From: SXPK01 sp041168165
Lineage (GTDB): Bacteria; Planctomycetota; UBA1135; UBA2386
Direction: 5' to 3'
NCBI GenBank assembly: GCA_041168165.1
Contig: JBEELK010000186.1
Coordinates: 1-5,706 of the forward strand
DNA: 5,706 bases
The notes beneath the pieces were generated by a model, which ran no database searches, was not told the origin of the DNA, and saw nothing but the letters and a program-made list of their open reading frames with translations. Shown here in pieces: positions 1 to 5,706 of this stretch. A program made the translations under genes and the position numbers. How positions within the stretch are numbered: position 1 is the stretch's first letter; each line of letters starts with the position of its first letter.

Positions 1-899
1 AGTTTTGGGCACACGCATCGGGGCACAAGCGAAGTCCAACGCCTTGGTTCGCCAAGGGAGCGGCCACTCTGCTCTCCGATCACCTTTGGGACGGAGCAGA
101 ACTCAAGCTGGGTGCACCCCCGCTAATTTCCTTGGAGAACTATGCGGGCGTCGCAAAGTCGCGCATCGCGACCCCCAAGTTTGACTACCGCTCGATTCTC
201 AACAGCGTCACCCGCGAAGACACGGCCGTTCACTTGGCGGCAATCCGCCTGATCCTCAGCGATCCAGCCTATCGACGGGCAATGCTCGCAATTCGCCCTA
301 GCCTGGACAAGGGCGCGAAGATCAGCGCCGAGGAGTGGAGCGCGGCGCTCGGCCCCTACAAGCGGTTTGAGGACAAGCTGATAGAGAGCGTAATAGCGAA
401 CCAAGAGCCCTTTGCCGTAGGACACATGGATTGGGAAGGTCGACGCGCAGACCGTGACGAGAAGACTGGGGAAACCAGCTACCAGCTATTGGGACAAGCC
501 CCTTGGGTCTCCGCTGCCAGATGCAGCGGGGAAGTCAAACACCTCGAATGCTCGGTCGCGTTTCCCGAGGAGGGAGGACGCGCTGGGCTGCTTCTCGACT
601 GGATCGGACCAACTGACTACCAAGCGTTCTTGGTGGCGAGATCTGGTGATTGGGTCATCCAGCGGAACTCTCCGAATGGATGGATTTCCATCACCCAAGG
701 CAAGCTCACGAACTTCGGGCCCGCAAACCGAACGCTTTCCATGCGGGTAGAGCGCATTGAGTCTGCCGATGGCCCCCTCACCGTCAGGGTAAGCGCAGCA
801 GGCACGTCCCTTGCGGAGGGGCTTGTCCGCAACTGCTACTTCGGGGTCATCCTGGACAACGGACGCTACGAGTTCCGCAACATCAGGATGTCAAAGTGA
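1..899 (+). CDS. Partial protein: possible DUF1570/peptidase-MA-like region plus C-terminal beta-sandwich-like domain
   Basis: The frame is open from base 3 with no stop, so this is the C-terminal 298 residues of a gene cut by the left edge. A TTG at 132 is the first start-type codon with a fair context, but the 43 codons before it read as good coding sequence, so I do not take it as the start. Residues 14-31 (P-W-F-A-K-G-A-A...W-D-G) resemble the P-W-L-x-E-G-L-A segment that follows HExxH in gluzincin-type proteins such as DUF1570. The usual zinc-binding Glu would be Lys18 here, and any HExxH lies outside the window. Residues about 60-135 look helical. Residues about 170-298 are strand-rich and end in F-R-N-I-R, a finish typical of concanavalin-like or DUF1080-like sandwiches. 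No catalytic role is claimed. The gene converges on the PurM-like gene with a 9-base gap. The coding frame is firm; the family assignment is tentative. Confidence 0.72.
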   Translation, partial: FWAHASGHKRSPTPWFAKGAATLLSDHLWDGAELKLGAPPLISLENYAGVAKSRIATPKFDYRSILNSVTREDTAVHLAAIRLILSDPAYRRAMLAIRPSLDKGAKISAEEWSAALGPYKRFEDKLIESVIANQEPFAVGHMDWEGRRADRDEKTGETSYQLLGQAPWVSAARCSGEVKHLECSVAFPEEGGRAGLLLDWIGPTDYQAFLVARSGDWVIQRNSPNGWISITQGKLTNFGPANRTLSMRVERIESADGPLTVRVSAAGTSLAEGLVRNCYFGVILDNGRYEFRNIRMSK

Positions 900-908
900 C
901 GACGCTCC

Positions 909-2012
909 TCACGCGCGCACGTGCAAGTCGTCGCCCGTGAACGTCAACCCGAGCGGCTCGATCACGACTCGCTTGTCGCCCTTCTCCACGACGCCTGCGT
1001 TCCACGCCTTGATGCCCTGTTGCGAAGCGATCTGAACCACGCGGTCGGCGTCACTCGCCGCGACAAACAACGCGAAGCCAGCGCCCATGTTGAGGTTTCC
1101 GTATGCCTCGCGCGCGTCGCTGTTCGTCTCCTTGGCGAGGAAGGCAAGCACCTCAGGAACGTCGGGCAACGTATGGATGCGGTAGGTCCACGATGCAGGG
1201 TGACGCATCACCTTGCGCCATCCGTGGCCGGTGATGTTGGCGCAGTAGTGCGGGACGATGCCGTGCTTGGCGAGACTCTCGGTGACCGGTGAATACAGAG
1301 TGGTCGGCGCGAGCAATGCTTCACCAAACATCGCACCGCTCGGGAGACGCGTTCCATAGCCATCGGGCAGGCGTTCTGCGAGTTTGCGCGCGAGCGAGAC
1401 GCCGTTCGCGTGGATGCCGCTCGATGCGAGCAGCACGATCGCGTCGCCGTGCGCGAGCTTGTCTCCGAGCGTGAGTCGCGACTTGGGCCGAACAAGGCCA
1501 ACGCACGAAGCCGCGAGGTCGATGCGCCCATCCGCGACGACGCCGGACAGCGCGGGAGTCTCGCCGCCGCCCCACGACACGCCGCATGCGTCACACGCGC
1601 GCTTCCAGCCGGCGACGAGATCCGTCGCGCGTTGCGCATCGTGGAACCATTCGCTGCCACCGGCCGCCCAATACGCATGCACCGACACCGGCGTCGCGCC
1701 GACCGTGATGATGTCGTTGATCGCCATCGCGAGCGTGTCCTGCGCGATGCGGTCGTAGTAGGTCTTGCCCGTGATCGCGCGCGTCGCGTCCGCGACGAGA
1801 GCCTTGGTGCCGAGGCACTCGGTGATCGACGCGAGGTAGAAGTCGCCGCAGTCGACGACGTACGCCGACTCGCCGCGCGAGGCCGCGACCTCGGTGAGGC
1901 CATGCGCCGCGAGATGGTGCGCGGTGGCGGCAGCAGCCTGCTGCGCCTGGATCTTCAGCGGATCGATCTTGCTGTAGTCGACGCCAGCCTGCTTGTAGTC
2001 GAGTCGCGACAT
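909..2012 (-). CDS. purM: Phosphoribosylformylglycinamidine cyclo-ligase (AIR synthetase) family protein, divergent PurM
   Basis: PurM closes the imidazole ring of AIR from FGAM using ATP, the fifth step of cytoplasmic purine synthesis. This 367-residue protein follows the family from end to end: Y6-K-Q-A-G-V-D at the N terminus, L-G-T-K (67-70), Y-D-R-I-A-Q-D-T-L-A-M-A-I-N-D (86-100), G-G-G-E-T (148-152), S-S-G-I-H-A-N-G (197-204), L-L-A-P-T (233-237), N-I-T-G-H-G-W (259-265) and N-M-G-A-G-F (308-313). Several motifs differ from E. coli PurM: S-R-G-E-S replaces the glycine-rich loop, T-E-C-L-G-T-K replaces T-D-G-V-G-T-K, GGETP replaces GGETA, and T-G-H-G-W replaces T-G-G-G-F. I chose the ATG at 2012 because it places Y-K-Q-A-G-V-D where the family begins. 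An in-frame TTG at 2069 would add 19 residues and overlap the upstream gene by 8 bases. Neither start has a clear ribosome site. It is the last gene of the three-gene minus-strand cluster. A PurM/SelD-superfamily paralogue with another substrate remains possible. Confidence 0.83.
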   Translation of the reverse strand: MSRLDYKQAGVDYSKIDPLKIQAQQAAAATAHHLAAHGLTEVAASRGESAYVVDCGDFYLASITECLGTKALVADATRAITGKTYYDRIAQDTLAMAINDIITVGATPVSVHAYWAAGGSEWFHDAQRATDLVAGWKRACDACGVSWGGGETPALSGVVADGRIDLAASCVGLVRPKSRLTLGDKLAHGDAIVLLASSGIHANGVSLARKLAERLPDGYGTRLPSGAMFGEALLAPTTLYSPVTESLAKHGIVPHYCANITGHGWRKVMRHPASWTYRIHTLPDVPEVLAFLAKETNSDAREAYGNLNMGAGFALFVAASDADRVVQIASQQGIKAWNAGVVEKGDKRVVIEPLGLTFTGDDLHVRA

Positions 2013-2061
2013 GGGGCGCACAGGATGGAGGGCGCGGGCCGCGAATGCGAGGGTCTGCCCC

Positions 2062-2919
2062 TCACGCAAAGCCGCGCAACGGCACCCGCTCGCGACGCAG
2101 CCAGTTGTCGTCGAGGTAGCGCGCGGCGCCGTCGATCGCGTGCAGCGTATACGCGTGCCGCGGATGCTCGCTGCGGTTGGGGCCTGAAAGGTGCGGCAGC
2201 GCGCCGTCGAGCAGGATCAGCGTGCCGCGCTTGGCTTCGAGCGGAACGAGACCCTCCGTCGGATACGGCGTCGAGTCGAGCACATCGATCACGGTGCGCG
2301 TTCGCGTTGCATCGAGCCGCGAGCGCGACTTGACCGGGATCCGGTGGCCGCCCGGCAATGCCCACATACAGCCGTTCTCGGTCGTCGCGTCGTCGATCGC
2401 GAACCAGAACCCCACCACGCTGCGCGGCTCCGTCCAGAGATAAGTGTGGTCCGCGTGGCACTGCACTTCGCCACCGATGCGCGGGTTCTTGAAGATGTAC
2501 ATCGACTGCAGCAGCAGTGGATCTCGCATGCCGATGCTCGACGCGACCGCAGCGAGCTTCTCCGTGCGGCTGAACGCGTCAAAGCTCGCGTCGAGGTCGT
2601 GCATCGCGTGGCCCAGCTTGTTGAGGCACTCGTGCGCAGCAGCGCGAAGGGTTCCATCCGAGGCGAACGCTTCCTGCTCGTAGAAGCCGCGGATCGCTTC
2701 CCCGCTCGACAAGAACCAATCGTCGCCTTGGTGCGGCGACGCGCCGTCGGCGCGAAACACGGTTGCGCGCGAAGCGTCCTGCGTGACTTCGCGCGCGAGT
2801 TCGACAGCACGCGCACGCAACGCAAGACAGTCCGCCTCGGCGACGAAGCCCGGCAACGCGAGGAATCCGTCGTCGACGAATGCGTCTCGTTGCGACTTGG
2901 TGAGGAACGAGCCGCTCAT
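2062..2919 (-). CDS. Phytanoyl-CoA dioxygenase (PhyH) family Fe(II)/2-oxoglutarate oxygenase, PHYHD1-like
   Basis: This 285-residue protein is an intact Fe(II)/2-oxoglutarate-dependent oxygenase. Such enzymes couple oxidation of a substrate to decarboxylation of 2-oxoglutarate. The jelly-roll motifs are complete. H155-x-D157 gives two iron ligands, following M-Y-I-F-K-N-P (140-146) and G-G-E-V (149-152). H243 in L-P-H-L-S is the likely third ligand. R254 in H-P-R-H-A-Y is the likely 2-oxoglutarate-binding arginine. E-N-G-C-M-W...P-G-G-H (181-192) and the late D-N-W-L (271-274) closely follow animal PHYHD1, whose length is also near 290. The substrate cannot be read from sequence. The start is the ATG at 2919, overlapping the SUFU gene's stop as ATGA, with A-A-G-G-A nine bases upstream. 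The frame continues open upstream to 3123, but that stretch is antisense-like and Arg-rich and lies inside the SUFU gene. There is no signal peptide, so it is probably cytoplasmic. Confidence 0.93.
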   Translation of the reverse strand: MSGSFLTKSQRDAFVDDGFLALPGFVAEADCLALRARAVELAREVTQDASRATVFRADGASPHQGDDWFLSSGEAIRGFYEQEAFASDGTLRAAAHECLNKLGHAMHDLDASFDAFSRTEKLAAVASSIGMRDPLLLQSMYIFKNPRIGGEVQCHADHTYLWTEPRSVVGFWFAIDDATTENGCMWALPGGHRIPVKSRSRLDATRTRTVIDVLDSTPYPTEGLVPLEAKRGTLILLDGALPHLSGPNRSEHPRHAYTLHAIDGAARYLDDNWLRRERVPLRGFA

Positions 2920-4067
2920 TCGCGGGCTTCCTTCTTGGCGCGCTTTGGCTTGTGCCGCATCCAGAGACGAACGCCAGGATGGAACATCAGCAACGCGGCG
3001 GAGACCGCGTAGGCCGGCATGGTAACCAGCAAGGTCAAGTGACGCGGATCTGCGAGCCCGCGCTTCCACAGCACGACGGCTCCCAACACGACTGCGGCAC
3101 AGCACAACACGATGGCGAGCCAACGAGCTAGGCGCGAACCCTCAGCGACGCTGAATGCGAGCCAGATGCCAAGACCAAAACGCGACCATGCGGGACGATC
3201 CGACGCGAAGTAGGTCACTGCGAAGTCAGCGCAACCGATGACGCCGAGCGTGATGCCGACCAGCAGCAACACGCGACGCCCGCGAGCCATGATCTCCGCG
3301 AGACTGTCCACCGTCGCGTCCCAATCCTCACCGCGAAGTTTGGGCCTGCCGTCGTAAGCCGTGCGGAAGGACTCCTTGTCAAACAGCTCCGCGAGCGCGC
3401 CTAGAGTCGGCTGCTTCAGCTTCCACTCCAACTCTTCGCGGTAGAGCGGCACGACTTGCAAGAACGCGATGTCGAGGCCGTCCGTGGTGCGCAGCGTGCG
3501 CGCAGCCTCATCGAGTGGCTCCAGCAAACCCAGCGCGCAGAACTCCGACTTCGGGTGAACAGGCGTAGGCGGGTCTGTCGCAATGGTGTGGCCCGCAGCG
3601 AAGAACGTGTCGAGCTCATGCGGCATGCGCGCCAACATCTTGAGCCTGCGGATCGGCCAGTAGTTGGCCTCGTCTTCGAACGCCTCCTTAGACAACTCGT
3701 GATTCGCCATCACGCGGATCATCAATTCGCAGCGCACAGGCGCGCCGTCCTTGGCCTTGAGCGGCAAGTCGCTCATGCCCGACGTCACCAGCGTGATGTA
3801 GGGGTGGTTCTCGGCGACGTCGGCGATCAGCACGTCGACATGCACGAGGTCTGAGATCATTTCATGCATCACGCGACGCACTGGGCCATAGCAGCGCTCG
3901 ATATGCGCCGTGATCTCCTCTAGATGCGACTCGCCCGCGGGCTCAGTGAACGGCTTCTCGCGATCGCCGTGATGGAACACGGACGGCGGCTTTGGCTCGC
4001 GATCGGGATGCGGCAGATCGTCGGAGGGCTTCGTGGACACGGCGCGGCATGATGCAGCGATGCGCAT
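2916..4067 (-). CDS. Suppressor-of-fused (SUFU) domain protein with C-terminal membrane region
   Basis: Numbered from the ATG at 4067 (383 residues), a complete SUFU domain lies at about 50-235. Its landmarks are H-E-M-I-S-D-L-V-H-V-D (68-78), T-L-V-T-S-G-M-S-D (92-100), Y-W-P-I (136-139), L-A-R-M-P-H-E (145-151), G-H-T-I (159-162) and V-P-L-Y-R-E-E-L-E-W-K-L (206-217). The same frame then carries hydrophobic segments at about 265-287, 298-311, 316-333 and 343-362, and ends in a basic tail (K-P-K-R-A-K-K). Four helices would place both the SUFU domain and the tail in the cytoplasm. Bacterial SUFU proteins are known mostly as soluble immunity-type proteins of polymorphic toxin systems (Aravind group work), but no toxin gene is visible here. 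The start is uncertain: the GTG at 4040 (374 residues) is a good alternative and loses only residues 1-9. The frame stays open to 4625, but that part is antisense to the esterase gene and is not counted. It is the first gene of the cluster, coupled to the dioxygenase by ATGA. Confidence 0.92.
   Translation of the reverse strand: MRIAASCRAVSTKPSDDLPHPDREPKPPSVFHHGDREKPFTEPAGESHLEEITAHIERCYGPVRRVMHEMISDLVHVDVLIADVAENHPYITLVTSGMSDLPLKAKDGAPVRCELMIRVMANHELSKEAFEDEANYWPIRRLKMLARMPHELDTFFAAGHTIATDPPTPVHPKSEFCALGLLEPLDEAARTLRTTDGLDIAFLQVVPLYREELEWKLKQPTLGALAELFDKESFRTAYDGRPKLRGEDWDATVDSLAEIMARGRRVLLLVGITLGVIGCADFAVTYFASDRPAWSRFGLGIWLAFSVAEGSRLARWLAIVLCCAAVVLGAVVLWKRGLADPRHLTLLVTMPAYAVSAALLMFHPGVRLWMRHKPKRAKKEARE
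2929..2933 (-). promoter_or_regulatory. Ribosome binding site of the dioxygenase gene
   Basis: The minus strand reads A-G-A-A-G-G-A here, nine bases before the ATG at 2919. It lies inside the last codons of the SUFU gene, where it also encodes the Lys-Lys-Glu of the basic tail. With the ATGA overlap it fixes the dioxygenase start well downstream of the open frame's left limit and suggests translational coupling. Confidence 0.6.
4023..4027 (+). promoter_or_regulatory. Ribosome binding site favouring the GTG start of the esterase gene
   Basis: GGAGG is followed by five bases (G-C-T-T-C) and then GTG at 4033. This is the only convincing Shine-Dalgarno match near the three candidate starts (4033 GTG, 4060 ATG, 4066 ATG), and it decides the call. 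It lies within codons of the opposing SUFU gene, so it could be a chance match in GC-rich coding sequence. Confidence 0.45.
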
Positions 4068-5682
4068 GCCTCTGCCATCGTGGATCGCATTGTTGCCGCT
4101 CGTGCTCGCGCTGCATTGCGCCGCGCAAGAACCTGCGCCCGCGCCATTCCCGGCCTCTCCATCGACCGAGACACGCGCCGCCGCCGCCGGCTGGGGCAAG
4201 GGCACGTGGCTCGACCAGCACGAACGATGCAAGGCCACCGCTCGCCACGGTGGCATCGACCTCGTGCTCCTCGGCGACTCGATCACGCAAGGCTTCGGCG
4301 GTCCCTCGCGCGAAGTGTCGCAGCCCGCGGGCGATGCGCTTGCATCTGTGCTCGGCGCATGGCGCACAGCCAACATGGGCATCAGCGGCGATGGCGTTTC
4401 GCACGTGCTGTGGCGATTGCAAAACGGCGCGCTCGACGGACTCGACCCGCGCTTCGTCGCGTTGCTGATCGGCACCAATGACCTCAGCCGCGGCGATGCG
4501 CCGCAGCATGTCGCAGACGGCATCGCAGCGTGCGTGCGCGAGATCCGCAGGCGCGTCCCCCACGCGATCGTCGTCGTCGAGCCGCCGATCCCCCGCGGCA
4601 AACAGCGCGGCGATGCCATGCGCAAACAGACCGACGAAACACTGCGACTCGTGCGCGCGCGCTGCCACGACGACCCGATGGCGACCGTGCTCGACCTTGC
4701 GCCGACGTTCGTCGACGAGAACGGCGAGCTCGTTGCGAAGCTGTTCGCCGGCGACCTGCTGCATCTCTCCGCCGACGGCTACCGCGCATGGGCCATGCAA
4801 CTTCGCGACACGATGGCAACGCTCGACGCGACGCGCGTTCGCCACGTCGCGTTCGTCGCGGGCGACGATGAGTATCGCAGCGAAGAGTCGCTGCCGATGC
4901 TCGCTGCGATCGCTGCGCGCGAACTCGGCGTGCGGACCACGGTATGCCTGCCGCGCGACGCAGATGGCAAGGTCGATCCATCGTGCAGGACGCACATCGA
5001 CAACCTGCGCGCCATCGATTCCGCCGACGCGCTCGTGCTGTTCACGCGCTTCCGAACTCTGCCTGACGACGAGCTGCGCCGCATCGTCGACCATGCAGCC
5101 ATGGGCCGCGCGATGATCGGCTTCCGCACGTCGACGCACGCGTTCCTCTATCCCGACGACTCGCCGCATCGCGACACGAACGACGCGTGGCCGCGAGCAA
5201 CCTTTGGCCAGCAATGGATCGCGCACCACGGCCACTTCGATGACGGCAAGGCGCCGCTGACTGACGTTGCGTTCGCCGAGGGATCCAACGCGCATCCGAT
5301 CCTCTGCGGCGTGAGTCCCTTCGCCGCGTTCTCGTGGCTCTACCACGTCGAAGGCGGCGGCGACTCGCTGCAGGGACCCGTCGAGGCCCTGCTGCGCGGA
5401 CGTGCGCTGCGCTCCGGGCTCGCGGACGAAGACCGCTTCCCGCGCATGCAACCCGTCGCATGGACCAAGGTCACGCAGCGAGAACACGGCGAACAACGCG
5501 TGTTCTTCACGACCCTCGGCCATCCATACGACTTCCGCGCAGAGCCCATGCGACGCATGTGCCTGCAGGCGATCGCGTGGGCGCTACGTCGCGAGGACTC
5601 GATCCCCGCGAACGGGATGCGCTGCGAACCAGCGTCGCCGTTTGAGCCGTCGAACTCGGGCATGGGCGCACATCGGCGGTAG
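4033..5682 (+). CDS. Secreted SGNH/GDSL hydrolase fused to a ThuA-like domain
   Basis: This 549-residue protein (numbered from the GTG at 4033) has a hydrophobic signal segment at about 16-31, with likely cleavage after C-A-A (29-31), so it is exported. Residues about 55-262 form an SGNH hydrolase of the PAF-acetylhydrolase/sialate-esterase type. Block I is G-D-S-I-T-Q with nucleophile Ser83. Block II is N-M-G-I-S-G-D (114-120), block III is G-T-N-D with Asn149, and block V is D241-L-L-H244. All four catalytic blocks are intact, so ester hydrolysis is likely, perhaps deacetylation of a glycan. Residues about 270-530 match ThuA-like, class I amidotransferase-fold proteins: V-A-G-D-D-E-Y-R (275-282), F-T-R-F-R (337-341), G-F-R-T-S-T-H-A-F (363-371), H-H-G-H (398-401) and V-A-W-T-K (475-479). 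The C terminus looks complete. GGAGG just before the GTG supports that start; ATG at 4060 or 4066 would give a more typical signal peptide. The 5' end overlaps the divergent SUFU gene. Confidence 0.94.
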   Translation: MDTARHDAAMRMPLPSWIALLPLVLALHCAAQEPAPAPFPASPSTETRAAAAGWGKGTWLDQHERCKATARHGGIDLVLLGDSITQGFGGPSREVSQPAGDALASVLGAWRTANMGISGDGVSHVLWRLQNGALDGLDPRFVALLIGTNDLSRGDAPQHVADGIAACVREIRRRVPHAIVVVEPPIPRGKQRGDAMRKQTDETLRLVRARCHDDPMATVLDLAPTFVDENGELVAKLFAGDLLHLSADGYRAWAMQLRDTMATLDATRVRHVAFVAGDDEYRSEESLPMLAAIAARELGVRTTVCLPRDADGKVDPSCRTHIDNLRAIDSADALVLFTRFRTLPDDELRRIVDHAAMGRAMIGFRTSTHAFLYPDDSPHRDTNDAWPRATFGQQWIAHHGHFDDGKAPLTDVAFAEGSNAHPILCGVSPFAAFSWLYHVEGGGDSLQGPVEALLRGRALRSGLADEDRFPRMQPVAWTKVTQREHGEQRVFFTTLGHPYDFRAEPMRRMCLQAIAWALRREDSIPANGMRCEPASPFEPSNSGMGAHRR

Positions 5683-5691
5683 GTCGTCGGC

Positions 5692-5706
5692 AGATCGGAA
5701 GAGCGT
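5692..5706 (+). other. Illumina TruSeq adapter remnant at the contig end (artefact)
   Basis: The last 15 bases read AGATCGGAAGAGCGT. They match the first 15 bases of the standard Illumina TruSeq adapter on the side that continues with CGTGTAGGG; the other adapter continues with ACACG after the shared 13 bases. Its position flush with the end is what untrimmed read-through leaves after assembly. The esterase gene's TAG at 5680-5682 lies before it, so no gene is affected. Only nine bases (5683-5691) of genomic sequence lie between them. Confidence 0.96.

Noticed and set aside
896..934. Inverted repeat GACGAC...GTCGTC across the convergent gene ends, as a possible terminator
   Set aside because: The stem is six to eight base pairs with a loop of about 23 bases and no T-run on either strand. 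It is mostly coding sequence, so it is likely to be chance.
909..2012. Selenide, water dikinase (SelD) as the identity of the PurM-like protein
   Set aside because: It lacks the N-terminal Cys/Sec glycine-rich SelD motif, and has the PurM-type Y-K-Q-A-G-V-D start, GGET and L-L-A-P-T motifs instead.
2049..2063. Small hairpin GAGGG-5 bases-CCCTC just after the dioxygenase stop, as a terminator or attenuator
   Set aside because: Five base pairs without a following T-run is too weak in this GC-rich sequence to claim a function.
1410..3012. Two long plus-strand open frames (1410-2333 and 2191-3012) opposite the PurM-like and dioxygenase genes
   Set aside because: Both are Arg-rich without any domain, and the opposite strand encodes well-conserved enzymes over the same bases.
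2920..3123. N-terminal extension of the dioxygenase frame to 3123
   Set aside because: The added 68 residues are Arg-rich, unlike any PhyH N terminus, and lie inside the SUFU gene's membrane-region codons. The ATG at 2919 has a ribosome site and an ATGA overlap.
4108..4128. Lipoprotein signal in the esterase (Leu-His-Cys at residues 27-29)
   Set aside because: The residue before Cys29 is His, which does not fit the lipobox, so an ordinary signal peptidase I site after C-A-A is preferred.
4068..4625. Upstream open extension of the SUFU frame by 186 codons
   Set aside because: The extension reads as Ser/Pro/Arg/Cys-rich low-quality sequence and is wholly antisense to the esterase domain. Recognisable SUFU-family sequence begins only after base 4040.
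3943..5523. A 526-codon open frame on the minus strand, antisense to the esterase gene
   Set aside because: Its translation is Arg/Ala/Val-rich with no recognisable domain, while the plus strand over the same bases has four intact SGNH motifs and ThuA motifs. It is a by-product of GC-rich codon bias.

Overview
The window looks like the end of a metagenome-assembled or draft contig from a GC-rich bacterium, most probably a planctomycete. That assignment is inferred from protein style, not from any marker gene. The left gene has the DUF1570-plus-sandwich look common in that phylum. The right gene joins a PAF-acetylhydrolase-like SGNH esterase to a ThuA-like domain of the kind that is abundant there. 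The right edge is not biological: the last 15 bases are the start of an Illumina TruSeq adapter.

Layout, left to right. (1) A plus-strand gene (1-899) runs off the left edge. It encodes a fragment with a possible metallopeptidase-like region and a C-terminal beta-sandwich-like region. (2) Nine bases later a convergent minus-strand cluster of three genes ends. In transcription order it holds a suppressor-of-fused (SUFU) domain protein with a C-terminal membrane region (4067-2916), a PHYHD1-like Fe(II)/2-oxoglutarate dioxygenase (2919-2062) and a divergent AIR-synthetase/PurM-family protein (2012-909). The first two share an ATGA stop/start overlap, and the third follows after 49 bases, so they probably form one operon. 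(3) Diverging from the cluster, and overlapping it at the 5' ends, is a plus-strand gene (4033-5682) for a secreted two-domain SGNH hydrolase/ThuA-like protein.

The window is almost fully coding, with no gene-free stretch over 300 bases. I see no tRNA, rRNA, CRISPR array, insertion sequence or riboswitch. No known pathway links a SUFU protein, a PHYHD1-like oxygenase and a PurM-like enzyme. The oddest points are the membrane-anchored SUFU protein, its head-on overlap with the esterase gene, and the altered active-site motifs of the PurM-like protein. I did not find a convincing new defence or mobile system.
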